A program made the position numbers and the translations under genes. The notes beneath the pieces were generated by a model. It was given only the letters and a program-made list of their open reading frames with translations. It was not told the DNA's origin and ran no database searches. Below, in pieces: positions 24,261-32,277 of a DNA stretch of 64,000 nucleotides. Source of the DNA: Marichromatium gracile (GTDB lineage: Bacteria > Pseudomonadota > Gammaproteobacteria > Chromatiales > Chromatiaceae); the NCBI RefSeq assembly GCF_004343155.1, contig NZ_SMDC01000001.1, positions 558,001 through 622,000 of the forward strand, read 5' to 3'. The first letter of the stretch is position 1; each line of letters begins with the position of its first letter.

Positions 24261-26197
24261 GCGATCCTCGTGTCCGTGGATCCCTGATGCTGGGGTTGGT
24301 CTGTGGCGCCGGGTTCGTCCCGGCGCTGGCCGATCCGGTCGTCGAGCTGGGGGCGATCAGTGTCACCGCCACCCGCTCTCAGACCTCGCTCGACCGGGTG
24401 CCGGCAGCGGTGCAGGTACTCGATCGCGACACCATCGAGCGGCACGACGCCAGTCGGCTCGGCGATGTGCTGCCACTGGCCCAGGGTGTCCACCTGCAGC
24501 GCAGGGGGACCAACAAGACGGTCTCGATTCGCGGCTTCTCCAACGAGCAGACACTGATCCTGATCGACGGTCGACGGGTGGCCGCTGAGCCCTCGCAGCG
24601 CTACGAGCTCAGTCGTATCCCCTTGGCCGACGTCGAGCGCGTCGAGATCGTGCGCGGTCCGGGCAGCACCCTCTACGGCGCCGATGCGCTCGGCGGGGTG
24701 ATCAACGTCATCACCCGCGACCCCACCGCGCCCCGGCTCGACTGGCGCGCCCGCTGCACCGGTTATGAACTCGACGACGGCTCGCGCTGCGAGGGCGATG
24801 TCTATGGCGTGATCACCCCGCTGCCCGGGCTCGGGGTGTCGCTCTCCGGGACGACGATCGATCAGGGCGAGGTCGCACTCGACGACGGCGAGACCCAGAT
24901 CGAGCGCGAGCGCTTCAACCGCTTTGCGCTCGGCCTCGACTGGCGTCTCGCCCCGGACTGGCGACTGGTGGCCGATCTCGCCCATCTGCAGAGCGACAGC
25001 GCCTACAGCACCCTGGCCGGCAAGGGCGGGCTGCAGCGCACCGACGAGGACGATACCCGCACCGATCTCGCGCTCGCGCTCGAGTACGACGACGGCGAGC
25101 GCGACGGGCGGCTACGCGTCTATCGCTCCGAACTCGACAAGGATCGCGAGCTCAGTGATGAGTCCAGCGGTCGGCTGATCGACTTCGACGAGGTCGAGAT
25201 GGTGCGCACGGTGGTCGAGGGGCAGTTCGGCTGGCGTCCCTGGGACGACCACCATCTCACCCTCGGCGCCGAGTACCGCCAGGAGGCCTTCGAGGGCAAC
25301 ACCATCGACAGCGGCGAGGGGGTCTACGAGGTCGAGCGCGACGGCATCCTCACCCTCGGCTCGGAATCGACCATCGACTACTCGGCCTTCTATCTGCAGG
25401 ACCAGTGGCAGGTCTCGTCGCGCCTGGAGCTGGTGCTCGGCGGTCGCTACGACGCCTCGGATCAGTTCGACGACCGCGCCACCGGCAGCCTCGGCGCCGT
25501 CTACAGGCTGTTCGACGGCGGCGATCGCGGGCTGCGGCTGCGCGCCCAGCTCGGCCAGGGCTATCGGGTGCCGACGGTGCGCGATCTCTATGTCGATGTC
25601 ACCAAGCCGAAGTTCACCCGGCTCGGCAATCCCGACCTGGAGCCCGAGCAATCGACCAGCCTGGACCTCGGGATCGAGGGACACTGGGGCGCCTGGCAGG
25701 CGAGCCTGGGGGTCTTTCGCAACTGGGTCGACGACCTGATCGACGTGCGCACCATCGATCGGCGCGCCGACGGCAAGCCGATCTATCAGTACGCCAACAT
25801 CGGCACGGCGCTGCTGCAGGGCGTTGAGACCGCGCTCGACTGGCGCCCGAGCGCCGATCTCGGGGTCGGGCTGCAGTACAGCTATCTCGATGCCAACGAC
25901 ACCGAGGCCGATACCCGCCTCCAGGACCGGCCGCGCCATCGTCTGGTCGCCACCCTCGACTACGACTATCGCCCCTGGGATCTGGGGGTGAGCCTGGTCG
26001 GCGACTACAGCCTCGGGGTGCTCGACTCGGTCTCCGGGCGCGAGAAGGGCACCGGGGTGTGGAACCTCGACCTGTCGCGTCCGCTGGTCGCCGGGCTCGA
26101 CCTGCGCCTCGGCGTCGACAACCTGTTCGACGTGCGCGACGACGACCTGCTGTTGGTCGGGCGCGCCGTCTATCTCGGGGTCGAGGGGCGGTTCTGA
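24257..26197 (+). CDS. TonB-dependent outer-membrane receptor
   Basis: A 646-residue receptor. Residues 1-25 are a signal peptide; ELGAISVTATRSQTSLDRVP is the TonB box and early plug. The plug domain runs to about 150 with RGTNKTVSIRGFSNEQTLIL and LSRIPLADVERVEIVRGPGS TLYGADALGGVINV split across the usual plug strand. The remainder is a 22-strand-type barrel with RLGNPDLEPEQSTSLDLG and a C-terminal aromatic (GVEGRF). The substrate is probably an iron chelate, given the Fur-box-like site upstream and the exb/tonB operon 5 kb away. No siderophore synthesis genes are present, and haem or another metallophore is equally possible. Confidence 0.92.
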   Translation: MSDPRVRGSLMLGLVCGAGFVPALADPVVELGAISVTATRSQTSLDRVPAAVQVLDRDTIERHDASRLGDVLPLAQGVHLQRRGTNKTVSIRGFSNEQTLILIDGRRVAAEPSQRYELSRIPLADVERVEIVRGPGSTLYGADALGGVINVITRDPTAPRLDWRARCTGYELDDGSRCEGDVYGVITPLPGLGVSLSGTTIDQGEVALDDGETQIERERFNRFALGLDWRLAPDWRLVADLAHLQSDSAYSTLAGKGGLQRTDEDDTRTDLALALEYDDGERDGRLRVYRSELDKDRELSDESSGRLIDFDEVEMVRTVVEGQFGWRPWDDHHLTLGAEYRQEAFEGNTIDSGEGVYEVERDGILTLGSESTIDYSAFYLQDQWQVSSRLELVLGGRYDASDQFDDRATGSLGAVYRLFDGGDRGLRLRAQLGQGYRVPTVRDLYVDVTKPKFTRLGNPDLEPEQSTSLDLGIEGHWGAWQASLGVFRNWVDDLIDVRTIDRRADGKPIYQYANIGTALLQGVETALDWRPSADLGVGLQYSYLDANDTEADTRLQDRPRHRLVATLDYDYRPWDLGVSLVGDYSLGVLDSVSGREKGTGVWNLDLSRPLVAGLDLRLGVDNLFDVRDDDLLLVGRAVYLGVEGRF

Positions 26198-26233
26198 GCC
26201 GCCGCCGCGCGTCCTGTGGTGCTCAGCGCTCCG

Positions 26234-26263
26234 GCTGCGTCGGCCCGTGCGGGCCGACGCAGC
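26234..26263 (+). terminator. Strong hairpin after the TonB receptor gene
   Basis: A 13-bp perfect stem (gctgcgtcggccc / gggccgacgcagc) with a gtgc loop, about 37 bp past the receptor stop. No T-run follows, so it may act in 3'-end protection or weak termination. Confidence 0.6.
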
Positions 26264-26378
26264 TCGAGTCGACCGCGCGGCGCGGCGCATCGCCGGTAGC
26301 GTGCCCCGGTGGATGGCTGCGACATGATTAGGTGAGTCCTGCTCTCGGGTATTGCGGTCATCGGCTCAATGGGTAATA

Positions 26379-26395
26379 ATGATAACCGTTATCAT
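26379..26395 (+). promoter_or_regulatory. Near-perfect Fur box
   Basis: atgataaccgttatcat is a 17-bp perfect palindrome around a central C, inside aataatgataaccgttatcatct. It is the best Fur match in the window, about 65 bp before the 44-residue peptide gene. Confidence 0.8.
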
Positions 26396-26457
26396 CTAAT
26401 TGTGAAGTCCGGCCATCCGCGCTGTCGCGCGTGCACCGGGCCTCGGGAGGTCTTCGC

Positions 26458-26592
26458 ATGCGTCTTCACCTGTCACTCCTGCCGCCGATCGCCGTCATCG
26501 CCGCGCTGCTCTGCCTGATGCTGCTGCCCGAACACGGTGCCACCGGGGCGATGGCGCCGGGCGCCGAGGTCGTCGCGCAGGTGCGCCGATGA
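26458..26592 (+). CDS. 44-residue membrane peptide
   Basis: A small gene with a strong GGGAGG ribosome-binding site 7 bases before ATG 26458. The product has one hydrophobic helix (LLPPIAVIAALLCLMLLP) and a short polar tail ending VVAQVRR. Its stop overlaps the next start by 4 bp (ATGA), so the next gene is translationally coupled to it. It lies directly behind the best Fur box in the window. Family unknown. It could be a membrane anchor or a leader peptide for the next gene. Confidence 0.65.
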   Translation: MRLHLSLLPPIAVIAALLCLMLLPEHGATGAMAPGAEVVAQVRR

Positions 26593-27347
26593 GCGCGGCG
26601 ACGATGCTCGCCGACCCGGGTGACGCGGAGGCTGCGCCGGTGGCCTCCCGTCAGCTCGCCAACCTGGTCGGCGGCTGCTGGCGCATCCCCTGGTCGGGGG
26701 CCGCGTTCAGGGTCGGGCCGGTGCGGGTGGCGCGCTCCTCCGGGCTGGATGTGACCGCGGCGATCGCCGCCGCCGGGGTCGCCGCCCAGGTCTGGCAGGT
26801 CCGCGGCAGCGCCGCACGCGCGGCGCGGCTCGACCAGGTCGGGGGGCTGATCGATCGACGGCGCTTCGAGCAGGGCATCGCTGGCTGTCGCTCGGACTGT
26901 GAGCAGGCCGCCGCGGTCTGGTGCGAACCGAGTCGGCTGGTGCGTGCGGCCTGGCGCCAGGCGCTGGAGTCCGATCTGCGCGGCGAGCCGCGCGGCGGGG
27001 TGGCGATCGACGCCCGTGGCGTGCGCTGGCTGGCGGTGTCGGTGAGCGCCGACCCGTTGCCCGAGCTGGCGCGTGCGCTGCGCATCCTGCAGCGCGGCGA
27101 GACCCTGGTGGTGGCGCTGCTGTTCGACGACCGTCGCCCCCAGGGGGTCGCCGTCGCCGCGCTCTGGTGCGCGCTGGCGCGCTGTCTGCCGCCCGGGGTG
27201 TTGAACGTGCTCTGTGGTCTGGGGCTGGAGCTGGGGGTGGCGCTGGTCGAGGCCGATCGGCGCGCCCGCTGCCCGGTGGCCCGTCAGCGTGCGCCGTTGG
27301 CGCGGCGTCCGGGGGCCGCGCCGCCGGCCCTGGCGGCGCTGTCCTGA
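26589..27347 (+). CDS. Aldehyde-dehydrogenase-like protein lacking the catalytic half
   Basis: A 252-residue protein. The N-terminus follows the ALDH pattern (NLVGGCWRIPWSGAAF; RSSGLDVTAAIAAAGVAAQ; VWQVRGSAARAARLDQVGGL; IDRRRFEQ). The later part matches the cofactor-domain stretch before the catalytic region (ALRILQRGETLVV; ARCLPPGVLNVLCGLGLELG). The protein ends there, so the catalytic Cys and Glu domains of a normal 480-500-residue ALDH are absent. Extra cysteines (GCRSDCEQAAAVWC) occur mid-protein. It is coupled to a membrane peptide behind a Fur box. It is either a decayed enzyme or a repurposed NAD-domain-like protein. No ordinary dehydrogenase activity is expected. Confidence 0.7.
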   Translation: MSAATMLADPGDAEAAPVASRQLANLVGGCWRIPWSGAAFRVGPVRVARSSGLDVTAAIAAAGVAAQVWQVRGSAARAARLDQVGGLIDRRRFEQGIAGCRSDCEQAAAVWCEPSRLVRAAWRQALESDLRGEPRGGVAIDARGVRWLAVSVSADPLPELARALRILQRGETLVVALLFDDRRPQGVAVAALWCALARCLPPGVLNVLCGLGLELGVALVEADRRARCPVARQRAPLARRPGAAPPALAALS

Positions 27348-27365
27348 CGCCCTCGCCGGGCGCGC

Positions 27366-29510
27366 TCAGTGCGCGCGCAGCAACCGCGAGGAGTTGGCGA
27401 GGATGCCGAGGGTGTGGGTGACGTGGATCAGCCCGCCCATCGCCGGGCTGAGGATGCCGGCGGCACCGAGCGCGATGCCGGCGACGTCGGTGCCGACGGC
27501 GAGATAGTAGTTCTGGTCGGCGACACGCAGGGTCTGGCGGCTGAGCGCGCGCAGCTCGGCGAGGTTGCCCATGGCGCTGTCGGCCAGGGCGATGTCGGCG
27601 ACCTCGATGGCCACCTCCGAGCCGCCGCTGCCCATGGCGATGCCGATGTCGGCCTCGGCCAGCGCCAGGGCGTCGTTGACCCCGTCGCCGACCATCACCA
27701 CGGCGCCGTGCTCGGCGCGCAGCGCGCGCACCACCTCGGCCTTGTCCTCGGGCAGGCGTCCGCCATGACAGCTGTCGAGCCCCAGCTCCTCGGCCAGGGC
27801 GGCGGCCACCCGCGGCTCGTCGCCGGAGATCAGCGCGATATGGCTGACGCCGTCGGCACGCAGTCGCGCCAGGGTCTCGTGGACCTCGGCGCGGAGCTGG
27901 TGACGGATGCCGATCACCCCCAGCGCCTTGCCGTCGAGGGCGACATAGACCGCGGTCAGGCCGGACTCGATGAGCTGTTCGGCGGCGGCCTTGTAGCGGC
28001 GCAGCGAGACCTTGCCCGAGGCCATCATCCGCGCGTTGCCGACCAGCACCCGATGCTCGCCGATGCGGGCCTCCAGTCCGTGACCGAGCAGATGCTCGCT
28101 GATGCCGCAGGTGTCGGGCTCGATCCCCAGGGTCTCGGCGTGGCGGACGATGGCGTGGGCGAGCGCATGGGTGTTGTGGTGTTCGGCCGAGGCCGCCCAG
28201 TAGAGCAGGGCGTCCTCGTCGTCGCCGATCACGGTGGCGACCTCCGGGGTCTCGGTGGTGAGGGTGCCGGTCTTGTCGAAGCAGAGACAGGGCGCGGTGC
28301 CGACGCGCTCGAGATGGACGCCGCCCTTGATCAGCATCTGTCGCCGGGTGGCGCTGTGCAGCGCCGCGCTCACCGCGGTGGCGGCGGCGAGTACGGTCGA
28401 GCAGGGGCAGGACATCACCAGCATCACGGTGAGGGCGCGCTCGACGCTGCGGGTGAGCACCAGGGTGGCGAGGGTCGACAGGGTGCCGAGGCGCAGCAGC
28501 CGCGCGGCCAGCTCGTCGGCGCGCTGCTGCACCGGCGCCTTCTGATCGAGCGAGGCGTCGACCAGCGCGGCCATCCGCGCCAGATAGGTCGCCTCGCCGA
28601 CACGTTCGGCGCGGATGCGGATGACGCCGCGCTCGACATAGCCGCCGGCGAAGACCGCGTCGCCGACCTGTTTGAACACCGGCTCCGAGCGCCCGCTGAT
28701 GCTCGCCTCGTTGAGCTCGGCCTCGCCGTGCTCGATGACCCCGTCGATCGGGATCTTCTCGCCGGTGCGTACCACCACCCGGTCGCCCTCGCGCAGCTCG
28801 GCGACCGCGACCTGCAGCTCCTGACCGTCGACCCACACCCAGGCGTCCTTGACCGAGAGCGCGAGCATGCGGCGGATGGCGCGGCGCGAGCGGTTGGCGA
28901 CGAAGCCCTCGAGCAGCTCGCCGCCGCGCAGCACCAGGATGATCTCGAAGGCGGTGAGCGCCTCACCCATGAGGATGCCGAGCACCAGCGAGAAGGCGAG
29001 GAACTGATGGAGGCTGAAGCGGCGCTCGACGAAGGTCTCGTGCCAGGCGTCGCGCAGCAGCGGGATGGCCCCGGCCAGGGCGATCAGCCCGGTGGGGCTG
29101 AGCGGGTTCTGGGCGACCGGGCGCTTGAGCAGGTGCTCGCGGATCAGCACGTAGCCGAGATAGCCGGCGAGCAGCACCAGCGAGAGGATCCGTCCCAGCG
29201 TCGGCGTCTGGTCTTGCGCGCCGCGTTGGCAGCTGCGACAGCGGCCGTCCGCGGGGTCGCAGGTCAGCCGGGTGGGGTCGATGGGGCGGGCGATGATCGC
29301 CTCGAGATGGGCACGGATGGTCTCGGGGTCGAGCCGCGAGTGGCCGTAGCGCACCACCAGCGAGGCGCAGCCGGGGTTGCAGGTGGCCTGCTCGACGCCG
29401 GGCACCGCGCCCAGCTCGTGCTCGATCCAGTCGGCGAGCGGGCGGTTGCGGGCCAGCGCGGGGATGCGTAGCCGGATGCGTCCCGGGATCTGGTGACGGA
29501 TCTGGATCAT
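27366..29510 (-). CDS. P1B-type metal-transporting ATPase with HMA-like N-terminal domain
   Basis: A 714-residue heavy-metal pump. Residues 1-80 form an HMA_2-like domain without the usual CxxC (RLRIPALARNRPLADWIEHE). Membrane helices follow (LLAGYLGYVLI; QFLAFSLVLGILMG). The actuator has SISGRSEPVFKQ, the transmembrane metal site is VMSCPCSTVLAAA, the phosphorylation site CFDKTGTLTTETP, and the hinge MVGDGVNDALALAEAD. The position of the P1B HP motif reads SAEHHNTHALAHAI, with Ala where Pro is usual. The CPCS site and overall plan recall the CtpC-type manganese or zinc exporters. ATG 29510 has GGGAG upstream. A Fur-box-like site lies at 29556-29578. It is convergent with the ALDH-like gene. 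Metal specificity is unproven. Confidence 0.9.
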   Translation of the reverse strand: MIQIRHQIPGRIRLRIPALARNRPLADWIEHELGAVPGVEQATCNPGCASLVVRYGHSRLDPETIRAHLEAIIARPIDPTRLTCDPADGRCRSCQRGAQDQTPTLGRILSLVLLAGYLGYVLIREHLLKRPVAQNPLSPTGLIALAGAIPLLRDAWHETFVERRFSLHQFLAFSLVLGILMGEALTAFEIILVLRGGELLEGFVANRSRRAIRRMLALSVKDAWVWVDGQELQVAVAELREGDRVVVRTGEKIPIDGVIEHGEAELNEASISGRSEPVFKQVGDAVFAGGYVERGVIRIRAERVGEATYLARMAALVDASLDQKAPVQQRADELAARLLRLGTLSTLATLVLTRSVERALTVMLVMSCPCSTVLAAATAVSAALHSATRRQMLIKGGVHLERVGTAPCLCFDKTGTLTTETPEVATVIGDDEDALLYWAASAEHHNTHALAHAIVRHAETLGIEPDTCGISEHLLGHGLEARIGEHRVLVGNARMMASGKVSLRRYKAAAEQLIESGLTAVYVALDGKALGVIGIRHQLRAEVHETLARLRADGVSHIALISGDEPRVAAALAEELGLDSCHGGRLPEDKAEVVRALRAEHGAVVMVGDGVNDALALAEADIGIAMGSGGSEVAIEVADIALADSAMGNLAELRALSRQTLRVADQNYYLAVGTDVAGIALGAAGILSPAMGGLIHVTHTLGILANSSRLLRAH

Positions 29511-29555
29511 CGGCAACGACTCCCGCACCGGCCGTGGTGCATGACTGAGGATTTT

Positions 29556-29578
29556 TGTGAATGAGAATGGTTGCGCTT
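29556..29578 (-). promoter_or_regulatory. Fur-box-like site before the P1B ATPase gene
   Basis: The plus strand reads gtgaatgagaatggttgcgctta, containing the AATGAGAAT half typical of Fur sites but with a weaker second half. It lies 46-68 bp upstream of ATG 29510. Confidence 0.5.
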
Positions 29579-29627
29579 ATCGCTGTGTAGTGCATTGCGA
29601 TCGCGCAAGCGGCTCCTCACTGCCGTC

Positions 29628-30146
29628 TCAGGCGGCGCTCAGTGCGGGACGGATCTGCTCGATCCAGCGCGCCAGTCGGGCCTCGGTCAGCCCCGGCTGG
29701 TTGTCCTCGTCGAGCACCAGCCCACAGAACTGGCCGTCGCCGAGATCGGCCTTGGAGGCCTCGTAGTCGTAACCCTCGGTCGGCCAGTAACCGATCAGCC
29801 GGGCGCCGCGCGCCGCGAGTTCGGCGTGGAACATCCCCAGGGCGTCGACGAAGACATCCGGGTAGCCCAGCTGGTCGCCGAGGCCGAAGAGCGCCACCGG
29901 GCGGTCGTTGAAGTCGACCGCGTCGAGCTGGTCGAGAAAGCGTTCGAGCGCATAGGGGTAGTCGCCGTAGCCGACCGTGGGGGTGCCGAAGATCAGCGCG
30001 CGATGGCTGTCGATCAGTGCCGCGTCGCTCTCGTCGAACGGGTGCAGCGCCAGGGTGTCGGGAGAGAAGTGATGGTGCTGGATGCGCTGGGCGATGGTCT
30101 CGGTGGTGCCGGTGTCGGTGGCGAAGAAGAGTCCGATCTGCTGCAT
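29628..30146 (-). CDS. fldA: Long-chain flavodoxin
   Basis: A 172-residue FMN electron carrier replacing ferredoxin under iron limitation. The phosphate-binding loop is FFATDTGTTETIAQRI, the first aromatic-loop region GTPTVGYGDYPYALERFL, and the second GLGDQLGYPDVFVDALG. The 20-residue insertion that defines long-chain flavodoxins is present (EGYDYEASKADLGDGQFCGL). ATG 30146 is preferred over 30161 because GGAGA lies 8 bases before it. It follows the cytochrome c gene on the same strand after 66 bp. Its place in the Fur-marked block fits iron-sparing physiology. Confidence 0.95.
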   Translation of the reverse strand: MQQIGLFFATDTGTTETIAQRIQHHHFSPDTLALHPFDESDAALIDSHRALIFGTPTVGYGDYPYALERFLDQLDAVDFNDRPVALFGLGDQLGYPDVFVDALGMFHAELAARGARLIGYWPTEGYDYEASKADLGDGQFCGLVLDEDNQPGLTEARLARWIEQIRPALSAA

Positions 30147-30212
30147 TGCAAGGGTCTCCATGACGGGGCGGTTGGTGTGCCGGTGGCGGTCGTGACGGCC
30201 ACCGGCAGCGGG

Positions 30213-30530
30213 TCACAGCCCGAGGACCCAGGTCACCAGGGTGTCGATGTCGGCGTCGCTGACGTGCGCGTTCGGTGGCATCGGCATGTCGCCCCAGACG
30301 CCCACGCCCCCCTGCTTGACCTTGGCGACCAGCTTGGCCTTGGCATCCGCCTGAGCGCGATACTTGGCGGCGATGTCGCGGTAGGCCGGGCCGATGATCT
30401 TGCTGTCGACCTGATGGCAGACCAGGCAGCCGCTCTGCTGGGCCAGTTCCGGGCTGGCGTTGGCGAAGGGGGCGGCGAGCAGGAGCGAGAGGGCAAGACC
30501 GTGACGAAGGGATGGGGTCAGACTGCGCAT
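30213..30530 (-). CDS. Class I periplasmic cytochrome c (c551/c552-like)
   Basis: A 105-residue precursor. Residues 1-25 are a signal peptide (MRSLTPSLRHGLALSLLLAA...ANA). The haem site is SGCLVCHQ (CxxCH), followed by KIIGPAYRDIAAKY. The sixth ligand Met lies in GDMPMPPNAHVSDADIDTLV. The start has AAGGA upstream. Such cytochromes shuttle electrons between periplasmic oxidation systems, photosynthetic reaction centre or oxidases. A Fur-box-like palindrome at 30663-30681 precedes it, and flavodoxin follows. Confidence 0.95.
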   Translation of the reverse strand: MRSLTPSLRHGLALSLLLAAPFANASPELAQQSGCLVCHQVDSKIIGPAYRDIAAKYRAQADAKAKLVAKVKQGGVGVWGDMPMPPNAHVSDADIDTLVTWVLGL

Positions 30531-30662
30531 GGTTGGATCCTTCGGGGAAGGGGTCGATGGGGTGGGCCCGGCCGTGCCGGCCTGTCCGTGGAGGTGGTCG
30601 GACTGGTCGGTGCCGGGCCCTGTTGCTCGGGGCGAGCATAGGTCGATCGTCTTCTTAATGCA

Positions 30663-30681
30663 AATGCTAAGTGTTCGCATT
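30663..30681 (-). promoter_or_regulatory. Fur-like palindrome before the cytochrome c gene
   Basis: aatgctaagtgttcgcatt is an imperfect dyad (AATGC...GCATT) within an AT-rich island between tonB (ending 30714) and the cytochrome c gene. It matches Fur less well than the other sites and could belong to another regulator. Confidence 0.4.
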
Positions 30682-30713
30682 AGCTTTTGCGCAAGGCCAG
30701 GTCGCGCTCGCGC

Positions 30714-31469
30714 TCAACGCAGCGCGAAGTCGATGGGCACCTGGATCGTGAGCCGGTCGCGCGCGATCTCCGCCGGTGGGCGTGGCATCGGGTTGGCGCG
30801 CTGGAGCATCGCCTTGACCTCGGCGTCGAGCAACGGATGGCCGGAGCTGGAGACGATGCGGTGCGCGACCAGCCGTCCCTGACGGTCGATGGTGAAGGAG
30901 ATCTCGACTCGCCCCTGCTGGCGCAGCCGTCGGGCCTGGCGCGGATAGCGTTTGTGACGATCGAGCCAGTGAGCGAGCTTGCCGTAGTAGTTGCCGCTGC
31001 GCACCGTGCCCGAGCCGCCGCCTCCTCCGCCGCTGCCCTGGCTGCTGCCCTTGGCGCTGCCCTGGCCGGAGCCGGTGCCGCCGGGGGCGCGATGCACCGG
31101 CTGCTCGGTGCGTGGTGGTTGCGGCCTCGCTTGGGGCTTGGGTTGCGGCTTGGGCGTGGGCTTGACCGGTTTCGGCTTGGGCTTGGGCGGCTCGGGTTCG
31201 AGTTCGCGCACCGGCACCAGCTCGGCTTGGGCGACCGGGGTCAACGGGGTCAGGGCCGGTGTGGCCGCCGGGATCGGTGCCGGCGCGGCCAGTGGCGCGG
31301 CGCTCGCCGGCTCGGCGGCGGGGCCGGGGAGCCCGCCGAGTGCGATCTCGTAGGGGATGACCGCCACGGGTTCGGGCTGGCTCGGGCGGGTCAGCGCCAT
31401 CAGCAGCGACCCGTGCAGCAGCAGCGCCAGCGCCGCCGCCGCCAGCCAGTGTCGGGATCGGATCTCCAT
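30714..31469 (-). CDS. tonB: TonB energy-transducing protein
   Basis: A 251-residue TonB. The N-terminal anchor is residues 8-26 (WLAAAALALLLHGSLLMAL, with the conserved Ser/His face). A proline spacer has PEPPKPKPKPVKPTPKPQPK in the middle, then a glycine/serine-rich linker with seven consecutive residues dominated by Gly. The C-terminal domain has WLDRHKRYPRQARRLRQQG and VEISFTIDRQGRLVAHRIVS, the YP and receptor-contact strand. It is the last gene of the operon 33654-30714, and its start shares one base with the upstream exbD stop. It transmits proton motive force to outer-membrane receptors such as the one at 24257. Confidence 0.95.
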   Translation of the reverse strand: MEIRSRHWLAAAALALLLHGSLLMALTRPSQPEPVAVIPYEIALGGLPGPAAEPASAAPLAAPAPIPAATPALTPLTPVAQAELVPVRELEPEPPKPKPKPVKPTPKPQPKPQARPQPPRTEQPVHRAPGGTGSGQGSAKGSSQGSGGGGGGSGTVRSGNYYGKLAHWLDRHKRYPRQARRLRQQGRVEISFTIDRQGRLVAHRIVSSSGHPLLDAEVKAMLQRANPMPRPPAEIARDRLTIQVPIDFALR

Positions 31470-31882
31470 CAGCTCGCTTGCGTCGCCAGTAGGGTGATGT
31501 GTTCGATGCCGAGCTCGCGCAGCAGCGTCAGGGTCTCCTGGAGCTGGCGGGAGCTGAGTCGGGCATCGGCCTTGATGCGCAGCTCGCCGCTGGGCACGGC
31601 CTGGTGCCAGGCGGCGAGCCGTTGCTGCAGCGCGGCGGCGGCGAGCGCCGTGCCGTCGAGCGCGAGTGCACCGTCGGCGGCGATCAGCAGGGTGCGTTGC
31701 TCGGGCTGGGGCGCCAGCGCCTCCGGGGCCTCGGTCGAGTGCGGCGGCTCGATCTCGATCGGGTCGCTGGGGGCGATGCGCCCGGCGAGCATGAAGAAGA
31801 TCAGCATCAGGAAGATGACGTTGATCAGCGGGATCAGCTGATCGTCGCCGCTGGGTCGCTGATGGCGATGAGCGAACTTCAT
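31469..31882 (-). CDS. exbD: ExbD-like protein with Asn at the channel position
   Basis: A 137-residue ExbD/TolR-family subunit with one N-terminal helix and a periplasmic domain. The membrane segment reads LIPLINVIFLMLIFFMLAG. The protonatable Asp of ExbD (Asp25 in E. coli) is Asn here, whereas the neighbouring ExbD keeps it. The periplasmic part ends with RELGIEHITLLAT, the usual beta-strand. It overlaps exbD-1 (4 bp) and tonB (1 bp). It probably forms a heteromeric ExbD pair, with this copy unable to carry protons by itself. Confidence 0.9.
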   Translation of the reverse strand: MKFAHRHQRPSGDDQLIPLINVIFLMLIFFMLAGRIAPSDPIEIEPPHSTEAPEALAPQPEQRTLLIAADGALALDGTALAAAALQQRLAAWHQAVPSGELRIKADARLSSRQLQETLTLLRELGIEHITLLATQAS

Positions 31883-32277
31883 TGCAGTCGCACCTCCGGG
31901 GCGCCGGCCGCGACCAGACGGTCGATGGTGGAGACGATGGTTTGCAGTTCGACCTCGGGGTCGGACTGGATCACCACGATCAGTTCGGGGTCGCGGTCGA
32001 GCGCCTCGACGACACGCCGTTCGAGTTGCGCCGGGGTGAGCGGTTCGCCGCCGAGATCGAGCCGGGCGTCGGCATGCAGTCGCACCAGCATCGCCGCGCG
32101 CGCCGCGCTCGGTGCTGTCGCGCCGACCTTGGCGCCGCGCGCGTCGAGCGCGAGCGCGCGCCACTGATCGAAGTGCGAGGCGAGCATGAAGAACAGCAGC
32201 AGGATGAACACCACGTCGATCAGCGGGGTCAGCGAAATCGGGTTGCGCCGAACGCGCCGGGCGAGGTCAAGACGCAT
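31879..32277 (-). CDS. exbD: ExbD biopolymer transporter subunit
   Basis: A 132-residue ExbD with the channel segment SLTPLIDVVFILLLFFMLAS, retaining the essential Asp, and a periplasmic domain ending IVSTIDRLVAAGAPEVRLQ. It overlaps exbB by 11 bp upstream and the second exbD by 4 bp downstream. With ExbB it forms the inner-membrane proton-driven motor for TonB. Confidence 0.93.
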   Translation of the reverse strand: MRLDLARRVRRNPISLTPLIDVVFILLLFFMLASHFDQWRALALDARGAKVGATAPSAARAAMLVRLHADARLDLGGEPLTPAQLERRVVEALDRDPELIVVIQSDPEVELQTIVSTIDRLVAAGAPEVRLQ

